Source: Brevibacterium ravenspurgense (GTDB lineage Bacteria > Actinomycetota > Actinomycetes > Actinomycetales > Brevibacteriaceae). Taken from it: 64,000 nt of DNA. Positions 8,390 to 17,908 of the stretch are shown here, in pieces. The stretch is from positions 1-64,000 of the forward strand of contig NZ_LQQC01000005.1 of assembly GCF_001584615.1 (NCBI RefSeq), read 5' to 3'. A model generated the notes under the pieces. The model searched no databases, was not told the DNA's origin, and was given only the letters and a program-made list of their open reading frames with translations. Position 1 is the stretch's first letter; each line of letters starts with the position of its first letter. The position numbers were made by a program, and so were the translations under genes.

Positions 8390-9607
8390 TCACCCCGCCT
8401 GCGCGCGTCCGCCGGCCTGCCGCACAACAATCGCCAAAAGGAGCGAGGCGCCGCCTGCTACCGCTGCGAACATGGCTCCCGCTGTGATTGTGACTGCGGC
8501 ACCTCCGGCCCCAGAGGCAGCCCCGAAGGCCAGGGGGACGGCGAGTCCGGTGATCCGCTGGGACATACCCATGGCTCCGAAGTGCGCCCATGGACGGAAC
8601 GAACCGATGGCCGACCGGTTGACGTTGAGCACTGTGACGACGATTGTGCTGGCCACAACAGGCCCGCCCAGAGCAATGCCGACCGCCACCATCCAGGGCT
8701 GATTGCTGATGGCCGCCATAACTCCGCCAATGCCTGCAATCACAGTCGTGATGATGAATTCAACGTTACAGCGCACAAAGCCGCCCCGGGCAATGAACGC
8801 GATAGACAGAACAGACAGCAGTTCACGCAGAACCAGGCCCACACCGATTGCCGCACCGACAGTGCTTCCGGCACTGGCCTTTTCCACCGGCAGGACAGAA
8901 CCGTGAAGCAAGAACATGAGCGGCGTGCTGCAGGAGACCACGAGAGCCAACATGAGCGTCGGCGAATGCACTGTCGCTGAAACTGAGGCCGCCATGGCCG
9001 CCAGCGGGTTCAAAGAAGCGCCCTCTTCTGTGCGCACGGGCCGGGGGAATCGGTAGCTCAGTGCCCCGAAGGTCAGTCCCAGACCCACCAGGAACCACCA
9101 CATGATCCACGCGAGGTCCTGAGACAAGACCGCCGAGATGATGAGAGCCGACCCGAGAGCTCCACCTCGTTGGAGGATGACGTTGATCCGCTGACCGTCG
9201 GTCTGCCGCGGCCCCAGGAGGTTCGAAAAGTAGGCGATCCCGGGGATGTACAGCAGGCTCGAACAGACCGAGAACAATGTGGCCAATACCAGCCACGCCC
9301 ATCCGTGGACACCGTCCAGGGCGGCGAACAGCGCAAGAATTGTGACCAGGCCGCCGGCGATTCGGGTGACTCGCCGGTTGCCGATCCTGGCGGACAGTGC
9401 AGTGGCGAAGGAATCAAAGGCAATGCCCGCTCCCATGTACAGGGCGAGCGCAATAGGCCTGATGACAGGGTCGGAAATAGACAGCGGGATGGCAGTCATA
9501 AGCAGCGTGTGCACCCCGAAGTACAGGGAAATCTGCGTGGAAATCGCCCAGTAACGCCGGCCGCGCCTGCGAAGCTTCGCCCAGTCGATTCTGTGCTGCC
9601 GTCCCAC
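8390..9607 (-). CDS. Major facilitator superfamily permease
   Basis: Integral membrane transporter of 405 residues with about twelve hydrophobic spans and a basic cytoplasmic N-terminus (RHRIDWAKLRRRGRR). No antibiotic-efflux signature stands out. The start is the GTG at 9607, with AAAGGA six bases upstream. It ends 70 bases before the SDR gene on the same strand, so a permease-SDR-amidase transcript is plausible. Export or import and substrate are not evident from sequence. Confidence 0.85.
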   Translation of the reverse strand: MGRQHRIDWAKLRRRGRRYWAISTQISLYFGVHTLLMTAIPLSISDPVIRPIALALYMGAGIAFDSFATALSARIGNRRVTRIAGGLVTILALFAALDGVHGWAWLVLATLFSVCSSLLYIPGIAYFSNLLGPRQTDGQRINVILQRGGALGSALIISAVLSQDLAWIMWWFLVGLGLTFGALSYRFPRPVRTEEGASLNPLAAMAASVSATVHSPTLMLALVVSCSTPLMFLLHGSVLPVEKASAGSTVGAAIGVGLVLRELLSVLSIAFIARGGFVRCNVEFIITTVIAGIGGVMAAISNQPWMVAVGIALGGPVVASTIVVTVLNVNRSAIGSFRPWAHFGAMGMSQRITGLAVPLAFGAASGAGGAAVTITAGAMFAAVAGGASLLLAIVVRQAGGRAQAG

Positions 9608-9710
9608 GCTTGTCCTTTCTGCTCGCTGTTGCGTTCGCTGCGGGCTGCACCCAGCCGCCCGGTGTCCTCGGCCCCTCTGCCGTCAGCGCACTCAGTCGCC
9701 CCTACCGCCG

Positions 9711-11411
9711 TCACATGTTGCGGCTTCGCTGCCACAGCAGTGCGGTCAGGAGCGCTGCCGCTGATTCTGGGTTATCAAGTGACACTCCCAGTGTCGATGC
9801 TATGCGCCCGGCTTTTGCGTAAACCGCCGGCCTGCTGATTCCCAGCTGCCGCGCCACGGCAGCCTTCTGCCCGCCGCACAGCAGGTAGACCCACAGGAAC
9901 TCAAGATCTGCTGACGAGGCGCCGCTCGCCTCCCGCGGCTTGTTTCCGCGGGGTTCGGGGCCGGTTGGGGTGGTGGGTTTCAGCAGCGGTCCGAGTTCGG
10001 CGTGGGCGAATGCGCTCATTCGCGGGTCGTCACTCAGGCTGGCGATCAGCCCGTTGAGCCGCAGATCGGAGAACCTGTAGAACGGCTGGCGGCGAATGGA
10101 CATGCCCGCGGCCACGTGGGCGGCTTCGACCGCGGTGGGGATGTCATCGGCAACCGGGACGAGTGTCTGGCTCAGCTGACCTGCGCCGACCGTGATGGTT
10201 TCGGGGATGGCCTCGGTGAGGTCGCAGCACAGTTCAGCGGTGAGGTCGTCCGCCGAACCACCCACACTCGATGGAAGCCCCAGGATTGCGACAACTGTTC
10301 CGGTGCGCCACGCGGATGTCACGGCAGTCAGCCCCAAGCGTTCGGCGGCGGCCACGAGTTCCAAACGCAGGCCGCGTTCGCGCAGCTGGTAGTCGGCCGC
10401 TTCGTCTTTGGTGACGCTCCCGCTAGCTGCATCGCCGTCGTCCTCAGCAAAGCCACCGCCGCACATTTCGACCGCTATTGCCATGAACCCGCCCGGGCCG
10501 TGCAGGTCAGCTGCGCGGCCGCGTCTGAGCGCCTGTTCTTCGCTCATGTGCGGAAGTTCTGACACGAAGTGGTCGCTGGCGCGCATCCGCAGGTCGTATG
10601 TGGTCTGTGAGTGTGCGCGCACCAGCGTGATGGCCTGGCTTGCCCGCTGCAGGACCTCGGCCGCGTAGGGGTCGTCTTCACGTGCCGAAGGGGCGACCAC
10701 CCGACCCCACCTGCGGCCTTTGACGCCCACCGGGACTGCCTGGGCAGTCGATGGCGGCCAGTTCTCTGTTGCCGCAAGGGCATCGGCAGGAGCATGAGCG
10801 AGGATCCTGTGGGCTGCGTCTTCGAGCACCACCGGGGTGCCCAAACGCCTGGCGGCTTCGCGCACGATCACGCTTTCGTCCGCACCGCTCAGACTCAGTT
10901 CGGTAAAGGCCTCGTGGAGTTCGCGGGTGCGTTCGACAATGCTGAGCTGCTGGCCGATGAGCACCCGGTGGGCTTCCTGCGTGATCCGCACAAACCGCAC
11001 GCGGGATCTGAGCGCTATGACGGGCATACCCGCTCCCTTCCCGGCCTCAGTGAGCACTTCAAGAGAGCGGGGGCTGGCGAGCCCCACCTCGTCAATTGCC
11101 TCAACCGCGAACCCCACGGCCCCGGCCCTGCGCGCCTGGTCGAGAAAAGCGCGGGTGTGCTCGACGGAGTGTTGGAAGGCCGGCGAGGACGACAGCAGCA
11201 TCTCGCCACCTTCCAGCAGGTCGGTGACTGCGTCAGTTTCAGCAATGTGGACCCAGCGGACCGGGGTGTCGAGGTGCTCTTCACCTGCGAGAACTACGGG
11301 ATTGCCGAGTTTCACCTGCGGCAGCTGCAGGAAGTTCCTCACGGTCAGGTCGCGCAGGCCGTCGGTTTCCGGCACGGAGGCCGTGTGCTGACCAGCACTG
11401 ATGTCCTGCAT
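9711..11411 (-). CDS. PucR family transcriptional regulator
   Basis: Probable activator of a nitrogen or amine catabolic pathway. The protein has 566 residues from the ATG at 11411 (AGGCGGAG upstream; the open frame extends to 11663 without a better site). Layout is classical: N-terminal PucR domain (about 20-150; LTVRNFLQLPQV, then TPVRWVHIAE), a middle GGDEF-like segment, and a C-terminal helix-turn-helix (about 510-550; AVARQLGISRPAVYAKAGRI). It is transcribed divergently from the aminotransferase operon, 220 bases apart, the normal arrangement for a PucR regulator and its target. Confidence 0.92.
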   Translation of the reverse strand: MQDISAGQHTASVPETDGLRDLTVRNFLQLPQVKLGNPVVLAGEEHLDTPVRWVHIAETDAVTDLLEGGEMLLSSSPAFQHSVEHTRAFLDQARRAGAVGFAVEAIDEVGLASPRSLEVLTEAGKGAGMPVIALRSRVRFVRITQEAHRVLIGQQLSIVERTRELHEAFTELSLSGADESVIVREAARRLGTPVVLEDAAHRILAHAPADALAATENWPPSTAQAVPVGVKGRRWGRVVAPSAREDDPYAAEVLQRASQAITLVRAHSQTTYDLRMRASDHFVSELPHMSEEQALRRGRAADLHGPGGFMAIAVEMCGGGFAEDDGDAASGSVTKDEAADYQLRERGLRLELVAAAERLGLTAVTSAWRTGTVVAILGLPSSVGGSADDLTAELCCDLTEAIPETITVGAGQLSQTLVPVADDIPTAVEAAHVAAGMSIRRQPFYRFSDLRLNGLIASLSDDPRMSAFAHAELGPLLKPTTPTGPEPRGNKPREASGASSADLEFLWVYLLCGGQKAAVARQLGISRPAVYAKAGRIASTLGVSLDNPESAAALLTALLWQRSRNM

Positions 11412-11631
11412 AGACTCCGCCTTTTCATTGTGTAAAGAAAGCTTAGGGCTGACTTTACAGAATGGCCCTTGGCGTGGCTGGTCAGCTGAGACATACTGAC
11501 GCGGATAGGACGAACCGCCGCCCTTCCGAACTGCGTTCAACGCCACGTTCAGCACAGCGTCCAGCAAAGCCGCTGGATCATCGCTGAATCGGATCGCAGC
11601 AGCGAGGGGCACCGTGAGCAAAGGGGCTCTT

Positions 11632-12972
11632 ATGAACATCGACCTCGATGACGCTGCACGCACATACGAACTCGACCGTGCGCACGTTTTCCATTCGTGG
11701 TCAGCTCAGGCGCAGATCAACCCGATGACCATCACGCGCGCCGAAGGTTCGCACGTGTGGGATGGCGAGGGGCGGAAGTTCCTCGACTTTTCATCGCAGC
11801 TGGTCAACACGAACATCGGACACCAGCACCCCACAGTCATTCAGGCCATTAAGGACCAGGCTGATTCAATTGCGACGATCGCCCCGTCCCACGCCGTCAA
11901 GCCGCGCTCTGAGGCTGCCGCGCTCATCACCGGCCTGGCACCAGACGGCATGGACTACGTGTTCTTCACCAACGGCGGCGCGGATGCGAATGAAAACGCT
12001 GTCCGTCTGGCCCGTCTGCACACGGGACGCCAGAAGGTGCTGTCGGCTTACCGCAGCTTCCACGGTGCCACGAGCCTGGCGGTGAACCTCACGGGCGACC
12101 CGCGCCGCATTCCCAATGACATCCCGGGTGAGGGCGTTGTTCACTTCTTCCCGCCGCACACCTACCGTTCGCACTTCGGCACGGACAGCGAACAGGATGA
12201 AACGGAACGTGCTCTGCGCCACCTGGAAGACGTCATTGTGCTTGAGGGCGCGCAAAACATTGCTGCCCTGATTCTGGAGACGATTCCCGGCACCGCCGGC
12301 ATCTACGCTCCTCCGCCGGGGTACCTCGAAGGCGTGCGTGAACTGACCCGCAAGTACGGAATCATGTACATCGCTGACGAAGTGATGGCCGGCTTTGGTC
12401 GTTCCGGTTCGTGGTTCGCTTTTGAGCAGTTCAATGTCGTTCCGGACCTCATCACCTTCGCCAAGGGTGTGAACTCCGGATATGTGCCGCTCGGCGGGGT
12501 CATCATGTCCAATGAGATCAAGAAGACCTTTGATGACCGCGTTTTCCCCGGTGGTCTCACCTACTCCGGCCACCCGCTGGCGACCGCGGCTGCAGTTGCG
12601 ACGATCAAGGCCATGCGCGACGAGGAAATGGTGGAAAACGCCGCACGCCTGGGCGATGAAATCATCCGCCCGGCGCTCGAGAAGATGCACGCCAACCACC
12701 CGTCGGTCGGCGATGTGCGCGGCCGCGGCTGCTTCTGGGCGATTGAGCTGGTCAAGAACAAGGAAACTCGCGAACCCCTAGCACCCTACGGTGCGACGAG
12801 CGAGGCGATGAACGCCACGATCGCCAAGATCAAGGAGTACGGTGTTCTTCCGTTCGCTAACTTCAACCGCATTCACGTGGTGCCGCCGCTGAACACATCG
12901 GACGAAGACGTTGCGGCGGGCCTGGATGCCATTGACCGTGCCCTCGATGTCGCGGATACGTTCACGGAGTAA
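11632..12972 (+). CDS. Class III (omega) aminotransferase
   Basis: PLP enzyme that moves an amino group from an omega-amino compound to a 2-oxo acid. 446 residues; the PLP lysine is Lys278 (TFAKGVNSGY), the pyridine-N aspartate is Asp249 (IADEVMAGFGR), and GGADANENA (about 115-123) binds the phosphate. The ATG at 11632 has AAAGGGG at good spacing; a GTG at 11614 is an alternative. It heads an operon with a small membrane protein and an SSS symporter, under a divergent PucR regulator, so it most likely degrades an imported amine such as taurine, beta-alanine or GABA. The exact substrate is inference. Confidence 0.9.
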   Translation: MNIDLDDAARTYELDRAHVFHSWSAQAQINPMTITRAEGSHVWDGEGRKFLDFSSQLVNTNIGHQHPTVIQAIKDQADSIATIAPSHAVKPRSEAAALITGLAPDGMDYVFFTNGGADANENAVRLARLHTGRQKVLSAYRSFHGATSLAVNLTGDPRRIPNDIPGEGVVHFFPPHTYRSHFGTDSEQDETERALRHLEDVIVLEGAQNIAALILETIPGTAGIYAPPPGYLEGVRELTRKYGIMYIADEVMAGFGRSGSWFAFEQFNVVPDLITFAKGVNSGYVPLGGVIMSNEIKKTFDDRVFPGGLTYSGHPLATAAAVATIKAMRDEEMVENAARLGDEIIRPALEKMHANHPSVGDVRGRGCFWAIELVKNKETREPLAPYGATSEAMNATIAKIKEYGVLPFANFNRIHVVPPLNTSDEDVAAGLDAIDRALDVADTFTE

Positions 12973-12981
12973 GGAGCCACG

Positions 12982-13212
12982 ATGTTCGGACTTCCCACAG
13001 CAACACTGCTCATCATTGTGGGCATCCCCCTGGGATGGATTGCCTATACGCTCATCTTCTTCTTTTCGTCGTCACACTGGGGTGCCGAAGATGCAGAAGA
13101 AACCCCAGCCGGCACCAACGGTGCCGGTGCGGGGCAGGTGAGCTCCACCTCGTCAGCTCAGGCAGGCCGCACACCAGGGGCAGCGGCTCCTGAAGAAGGA
13201 GGTGCGCTGTGA
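12982..13212 (+). CDS. Small membrane protein, likely symporter accessory subunit
   Basis: 76 residues: one membrane span (about 6-30, containing IIVGIPLGWIAYTLIFFF) and a hydrophilic tail rich in Gly, Ala and Thr. It begins nine bases after the aminotransferase stop and its stop overlaps the symporter start (GTGA), so the three are translationally coupled. Single-span small proteins encoded directly before SSS transporters are known as accessory subunits; I infer that role here from position and topology, not from a recognised domain. Confidence 0.75.
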   Translation: MFGLPTATLLIIVGIPLGWIAYTLIFFFSSSHWGAEDAEETPAGTNGAGAGQVSSTSSAQAGRTPGAAAPEEGGAL

Positions 13213-14855
13213 GCATCGAACTGACATTCCTCATCATCTACTTTGTCGCCATGATTGCGATCGGCGTGTGGACCATGCGGCGCAGCTCAACTGGCGAAGA
13301 GGGCTTCCTGCTGGGTGGGCGCAGTCTAGGTCCGGCGGTGACGGCGCTGAGGCTGCAGTCGTCGTCGATGTCCGGCTACATGTTCCTCGGCGCGGGATCG
13401 CTTGGCTACACGCAGGGCTACTTCGGCATGTGGTACGCGATGGGTGACATCGGCGGTGGTGTGCTCAACCTGTCGATTCTGGGCAGGCGCATGCGCAAAC
13501 TGTCGCAGATCCTCGGATCGCTGACCTCAATTGAGTATTTGGAGCACCGTTACCCGTCGGCGTGGACGCGAGCGGTGGCCGCACCGATCGCGCTTGCGTG
13601 CATGTTCCTGTACGTTCTGACGCAGTTCATTGCCGGTGGGCGCGGACTGGAAATGGTCACCGGCATTGACTTCAAGTGGTCGCTGCTCATTGCGATCGGC
13701 GTGATTGTTCTCTACACGTTCCTGGGCGGATACCTGGCTGTTGCGTATTCGGACTTCGCGCAGGCGATCATCATGCTGATCGGCATGCTGTGGATTCTCA
13801 TTGCCACGCTCATGGCGGTTGGCGGTCTGACCGCGGGCAACAACGCTGTTGCCGAGATCAACCCGAACCTGCTGACCATGTGGGGTCCTGATGGTTTTGA
13901 GTCCGTCCAGTGGGGTGTGATCATCGGTGCGCTGCTGATCTTCTCGATTGGCTACATGGGCTATCCGCACGTCAACGTCAGCCACATGGCCATGAAGAAG
14001 CCGTCGGTTGCGCGCACTGCGGCGCTGTACTCCACGGGCTTCAACCTGCTGTTCGTGCCGGCCCCGTACCTTGTTGGTGTTATGGCGCTGGTGCTGCTGC
14101 CGAACCTGTCGGATCCGGAGCTGGCGGTGTTCGGAATTGCCGAGGCGGTGCTGCCGAACTTCGCTGTCGGCATTGTGATGGCTGCGATTATGGCGGCGAT
14201 TATGTCGACGGCGGATGCGCTTCTGCTGCAGAGCGGCACGATCGCTTCGCACGACATCTTTGAGCGCTTCATCAGCCGCAGCGGTTCGCAGCGCCAGGCG
14301 GTGTGGGTTTCGCGCATCACGGTGCTGGTGCTTGCTGTGATCGGATTTGTTGTTGCTGTGACGGGTGCGCCCGGTGTGGCTGACCTGGTCATCTTCGCGA
14401 CCACGATCCTCGGCACGTCTTTTGTTCCGGCGTATGTTGCCGCTGTGTGGTGGAAGAAGGCGAACACCGCTGGAGCGATTTCGTCGATGATCGTCGGCGC
14501 TGTGGTTCCCGTTGTGTGGCAGCTAGGCGGTCTGACGGAGAAGACGTCGATCGACCCGATGGCAACGGTCGTTGTTTCTGCGCTGACGCTTGTTGTGGTG
14601 TCACTTGCCACGCAGAAGTCCAACCCGGTGCCTGAGCATATTGTCGACGCCCTGAACGAAACTGCGAAGGTTGGGCCGATTCCGGCTCGCCTGGCCATGG
14701 GGCAGAACCCCGGTCTTGCCGCGCAGGTTCCGGTCGAGGATGAGGCTGGTTCGGCGGGTGCCGGTTCGGCTGGTGCCGCGGGCGGTGCCGGTTCGGCTGG
14801 TGCCGGCGGTCAGGTGACGGAGGCTGACGAGGTGGAAGGCACCTCGCGTGACTGA
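13209..14855 (+). CDS. Sodium:solute symporter (SSS family)
   Basis: Na+-coupled importer, 548 residues with about thirteen membrane spans. SSS hallmarks include YFVAMIAIGVW in span 1, LGGRSLGPAVTALRLQSSSMSG (with the unwound-helix region around residue 45-60) and the STADALLLQ motif (about 336-344) near the second sodium site. It starts at a GTG overlapping the upstream small gene. The last 60 residues are a soluble tail of Gly/Ala/Ser repeats (GSAGAGSAG and variants), unusual for the family. Operon context points to uptake of the aminotransferase substrate. Confidence 0.93.
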   Translation: MSIELTFLIIYFVAMIAIGVWTMRRSSTGEEGFLLGGRSLGPAVTALRLQSSSMSGYMFLGAGSLGYTQGYFGMWYAMGDIGGGVLNLSILGRRMRKLSQILGSLTSIEYLEHRYPSAWTRAVAAPIALACMFLYVLTQFIAGGRGLEMVTGIDFKWSLLIAIGVIVLYTFLGGYLAVAYSDFAQAIIMLIGMLWILIATLMAVGGLTAGNNAVAEINPNLLTMWGPDGFESVQWGVIIGALLIFSIGYMGYPHVNVSHMAMKKPSVARTAALYSTGFNLLFVPAPYLVGVMALVLLPNLSDPELAVFGIAEAVLPNFAVGIVMAAIMAAIMSTADALLLQSGTIASHDIFERFISRSGSQRQAVWVSRITVLVLAVIGFVVAVTGAPGVADLVIFATTILGTSFVPAYVAAVWWKKANTAGAISSMIVGAVVPVVWQLGGLTEKTSIDPMATVVVSALTLVVVSLATQKSNPVPEHIVDALNETAKVGPIPARLAMGQNPGLAAQVPVEDEAGSAGAGSAGAAGGAGSAGAGGQVTEADEVEGTSRD

Positions 14856-15363
14856 CCCGAACCAGATGACGGGGTCAGCTGGGCTGCGTGCAGTCCGGCT
14901 GATCCCGTCGGTTTCGGCCGCTGAGGCCGAGGAGGTTGTTCGCCGCAGATTGGGCGGCGGGCAGGCTTCCGCGCGGCTTACGCATCACCCGTTTTGGCAT
15001 GTGCGGATTACTGCCCAGCGCAAGCGGGGGCCGGTGGGTGTTGTTGATGTGTTTGTTGATGCATTGGGTGGTTCGTCCTTCATCACGCACGTGCCCACTG
15101 ATGGTGAAGAGGTTCCAGCCGAAGGTCCGCTTGCCGAGCCCGCTTCTGGGTCAGTTGAGCAGGCGGCCCGGGATTTGGCTGGAGCCGCGCTGCGCAAACG
15201 CTACAAGCTGGGCGCCATGTTCGATGTTGAAACCAGCCAGCCGCGTGGTGTGCTGAAGCCGAACTGGATCGTGACCGGCCAGGGCCGAGGCATTTCTGCC
15301 CGCATGATTGTTGACGGCTTCGATGGCTCCCACTGGGTCATCGAGGCAAAGAAGACGAGCTGA
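14848..15363 (+). CDS. Hypothetical protein, co-transcribed with the symporter
   Basis: 171 residues, GTG start inside the last codons of the symporter gene (8-base overlap) with GGTGGAAGG upstream. No signal peptide or membrane span. The sequence looks like a small globular alpha/beta protein (FWHVRITAQRKRGPVGVVDVFVDALGG). I do not recognise the family. Its coupling to the symporter suggests a role in the same uptake or catabolic unit. Followed by a short tandem repeat rather than a hairpin. Confidence 0.7.
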   Translation: MTDPNQMTGSAGLRAVRLIPSVSAAEAEEVVRRRLGGGQASARLTHHPFWHVRITAQRKRGPVGVVDVFVDALGGSSFITHVPTDGEEVPAEGPLAEPASGSVEQAARDLAGAALRKRYKLGAMFDVETSQPRGVLKPNWIVTGQGRGISARMIVDGFDGSHWVIEAKKTS

Positions 15364-15450
15364 TCGTTTTCGCGCGCAGTCGTTTTCGCGCGCAGTCGTA
15401 TTCGCGCGCAGTCGTTTTCACACGCAGTCGCGCACAGTCGCGCGCGAGGT
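15364..15450. repeat. 16-bp tandem repeat, about four units
   Basis: The unit TCGTTTTCGCGCGCAG occurs at 15364, 15380, 15396 (one change) and 15412 (two changes), followed by shortened TCGCGCACAG and TCGCGCGCGAGG pieces. It directly follows a stop codon and carries no open frame. It has no spacers, so it is not a CRISPR array. Confidence 0.85.
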
Positions 15451-15495
15451 CGTTGCGGCTCTCCCCACCTCGGCGGCTTCCGGGCAGGCCAGACC

Positions 15496-15738
15496 CACGC
15501 TTTAATGCAGAGTCACGCGCTAATGCGCTGCTTTAAAGCGTGAATCTGCATTTCCGCGTGAGAACGGATGGCGCTCAGCCCCGAATGCAGACCAGCACCC
15601 CTCCGCCAGCCGCACGCTCACAAGGCCCGACCCGGCACCTCGGCGGTCGCCGACCAACCCAAACCTCACGCTTTAATGCAGATTTGCGCGCTAATGCGCT
15701 GCATTAAAGCGTGAGTCTGCATTTCCGCGTGAGAACGG
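15496..15738. repeat. Two copies of the interleaved-palindrome element upstream of the Wadjet operon
   Basis: Copies at 15496-15567 and 15666-15738. Each has four 15-base arms: A (TCACGCTTTAATGCA), B (like TCACGCGCTAATGCG), A' (TGCATTAAAGCGTGA) and B' (like GCATTTCCGCGTGAG). A pairs with A' and B with B', so the two inverted repeats interleave. Starts are 170 bases apart. The DNA between them includes GGCACCTCGGCGG. See the clusters at 22523, 24972 and 26781. Confidence 0.9.
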
Positions 15739-15855
15739 GCCCGTGAAGGCAGGAGACCGAGGCGGGCCGCGTGAGAACGGACCGGTGACGCCCCAAAAGT
15801 AGCCGCCACCTCATCCCTGTTATCCTCCTTATTTCCCGGCTAACCTTGGAGCATC

Positions 15856-17307
15856 ATGGATGCCGAACAGATCGACCGGTTGCGCCGTCTGAACCCCGCG
15901 TGGAAGTTGCTGCGCGCTCAGAACGCGCCCTTGATTTTGTCGTTTTTGGGTCGGTATTTCATCGAGGAAAACCACGGCGCGACGGCCGCCAGCACACTTG
16001 CGGGTGCGCTGGATGACGAGCTCTACGGGCTGAATGACCAGGCCGTCAGCCTTGGCGAACCTGCGCCGTACCCCAAGGACCCTACGGATTATTTAGAGGA
16101 TTGGGCGGCGGACGATTCTGGTTGGCTGCGCAGGTTCTACCCGGTGGATTCTGACGAGCTTCACTACGACGCCACGCCTGCGCTGGAGAAGGCGTATTCG
16201 TGGGTGCTCGGCCTGCAGGTGCGCCCGTTTGTGGCCACCGAGTCGCGGCTGCAGACGATTGTAGAACTGCTGCGGCAGATCTCGATGGGTTCGGAAGAAG
16301 ATCCTGAGGAACGTATTGCGGAACTCAAGCGACGCCGCGATTCAATTGATCGCGAGATTCGCCAGATTGAACAGGACCCGCAGTTTGGCATGCTCGATGG
16401 CACCAGGCTGAGGGATCGGTATCAGCAGTTTACGTCCACCGCCAGGGAACTGTTGGCAGATTTTCGGCAGGTGGAGGAAAACTTCCGGTCGTTGGATCGG
16501 AGTGCTCGAGAGAAGATCGCCACGTGGCAGGGCAGCCGCGGCGAACTGTTGGATGAACTTGTGTCGACCAGGGCCAATATCGATGGTTCGGATCAGGGAC
16601 GCAGCTTCCAGGCATTTTATGACCTCCTGTTGTCGGAGGCCAGACAGGAAGAACTGTCGCAGCTGCTTGGCCGCGTGTCGGAACTTGCTCAGATACAGAC
16701 AGACAGCCGGTTACGCACTATCCACCACGACTGGGCGGATGCCGCTGAACGCACTCAGCAGACGGTGCGCCAGATATCTGAACAGTTCCGCAGGTTCCTG
16801 GATGACCAAATCTGGGTGGAAAACCGCAGAGTTCTGGAACTGGTAAAAGACATCGAGCGCCATGCCATTGATGTTCGTGCGCAAGCGCCGAAGAAGGACT
16901 CTCCCGTCGGCATCGAAGTCGACGTCCCGGGCGTTGATGTGGCGCTGCCGTTGGAACGCCCTCTGTATGACGTGCGTCCAACCACCGAGGTCGACAGCCT
17001 TCTGCAGCCCAGCGAGGCCGAAGACCTCGACACCACCGCGCTTACATCACAGGTCTTTGTTGACCAGACGAAACTCTTGAGCCAGCTTGCCGCGATCATC
17101 CCACAGGGCGAATCGGCGCTGCTGGACGACATTGTGCAGATGTACCCGATAGAACAGGGCGTGAGCGAACTCATCGGCTATCTGTCCCTGCCGGCTGAGG
17201 ATGTTCAGGTGGATATCAACGACGATGTCGAATCGACCATCGAAGCCCAGGATGACGAACTCACGTACCAGGTGCGGCTTGCTCAGATTAAGGTAACCAG
17301 ATCTTGA
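15856..17307 (+). CDS. jetA: Wadjet system subunit JetA (DUF3375, MukF-like kleisin)
   Basis: First gene of the four-gene Wadjet operon, which senses and destroys circular plasmids. 483 residues. The N-terminus (LRRLNPAWKLLRAQNAPLILSFLGRYF) is the hallmark of DUF3375 proteins; the middle (about 140-330) is strongly charged helical coiled coil, and the C-terminus forms a small winged-helix-like domain. As the kleisin, JetA should bridge the two JetC heads. ATG with TTGGAGC upstream; 13 bases separate it from jetB. Full length and intact. Confidence 0.93.
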   Translation: MDAEQIDRLRRLNPAWKLLRAQNAPLILSFLGRYFIEENHGATAASTLAGALDDELYGLNDQAVSLGEPAPYPKDPTDYLEDWAADDSGWLRRFYPVDSDELHYDATPALEKAYSWVLGLQVRPFVATESRLQTIVELLRQISMGSEEDPEERIAELKRRRDSIDREIRQIEQDPQFGMLDGTRLRDRYQQFTSTARELLADFRQVEENFRSLDRSAREKIATWQGSRGELLDELVSTRANIDGSDQGRSFQAFYDLLLSEARQEELSQLLGRVSELAQIQTDSRLRTIHHDWADAAERTQQTVRQISEQFRRFLDDQIWVENRRVLELVKDIERHAIDVRAQAPKKDSPVGIEVDVPGVDVALPLERPLYDVRPTTEVDSLLQPSEAEDLDTTALTSQVFVDQTKLLSQLAAIIPQGESALLDDIVQMYPIEQGVSELIGYLSLPAEDVQVDINDDVESTIEAQDDELTYQVRLAQIKVTRS

Positions 17308-17320
17308 GGACACTACAGCC

Positions 17321-17908
17321 ATGAGAACTCCCGAGGAAACAGCGGCGGCGCGCAGCATCATCGCCCTGATGCGCGGTGTGGTGTACCAGGAAACTGCAGA
17401 AGACGTCTGGCGTGACCTTCTTAAGAACCCCGCCCCGGTGCGCGATCATTTCAACACCATCGGCCTGGATGTTGTGGTGGATGAAAACGAGGGCTACGCC
17501 TATCTGCGCATGCAGGAAGAACGGGAGGGCGAAGAACCACTCCCCCGTTTGATCACACGCCGCAAACTTCCCTACAACGATTCCCTGCTGCTGGTGTTGC
17601 TGCGCAGACGCTTGGTGGAATTCGAATCCCACGGCGATCAGGGCCGCCTGGCGGTGGATCGGGATGACATCGTTGATTCGCTCCGGGTCTTTCTAGCTGA
17701 CTCTTCTGACGAAGCCCGGATCATCAACAACATCGACCAGAGCATAGGCAGGATCGAGAAGCTTGGTTTTCTGCGCAAATTGCGCGGTGAAAACGATGTG
17801 TGGGAAGTCCGCCGAATTCTGAAAGCCTATGTCGATGCGCAGACGCTGTCTGATTTTGCGCAGAAGCTGGACGAATATAAGTCCGTACTGAACCAGGGTG
17901 GGCAATGA
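17321..17908 (+). CDS. jetB: Wadjet system subunit JetB (DUF4194, MukE-like)
   Basis: 195 residues of the DUF4194 family, the kleisin-associated KITE/winged-helix subunit. Typical segments are VYQETAEDVWRDLL (about 24-37), the loop YAYLRMQEE and the domain end LGFLRKLRGENDVWEVRRILKAY (about 147-170). Its stop overlaps the jetC start by four bases (ATGA), so the pair is translationally coupled. Nothing is missing compared with known JetB proteins. Confidence 0.93.
   Translation: MRTPEETAAARSIIALMRGVVYQETAEDVWRDLLKNPAPVRDHFNTIGLDVVVDENEGYAYLRMQEEREGEEPLPRLITRRKLPYNDSLLLVLLRRRLVEFESHGDQGRLAVDRDDIVDSLRVFLADSSDEARIINNIDQSIGRIEKLGFLRKLRGENDVWEVRRILKAYVDAQTLSDFAQKLDEYKSVLNQGGQ

Noticed and set aside
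15364..15740. Possible CRISPR array
   Set aside because: The 16-bp units have no spacers, and the palindromic elements differ in arm sequence and are too few and too irregular; no cas gene is in the window.
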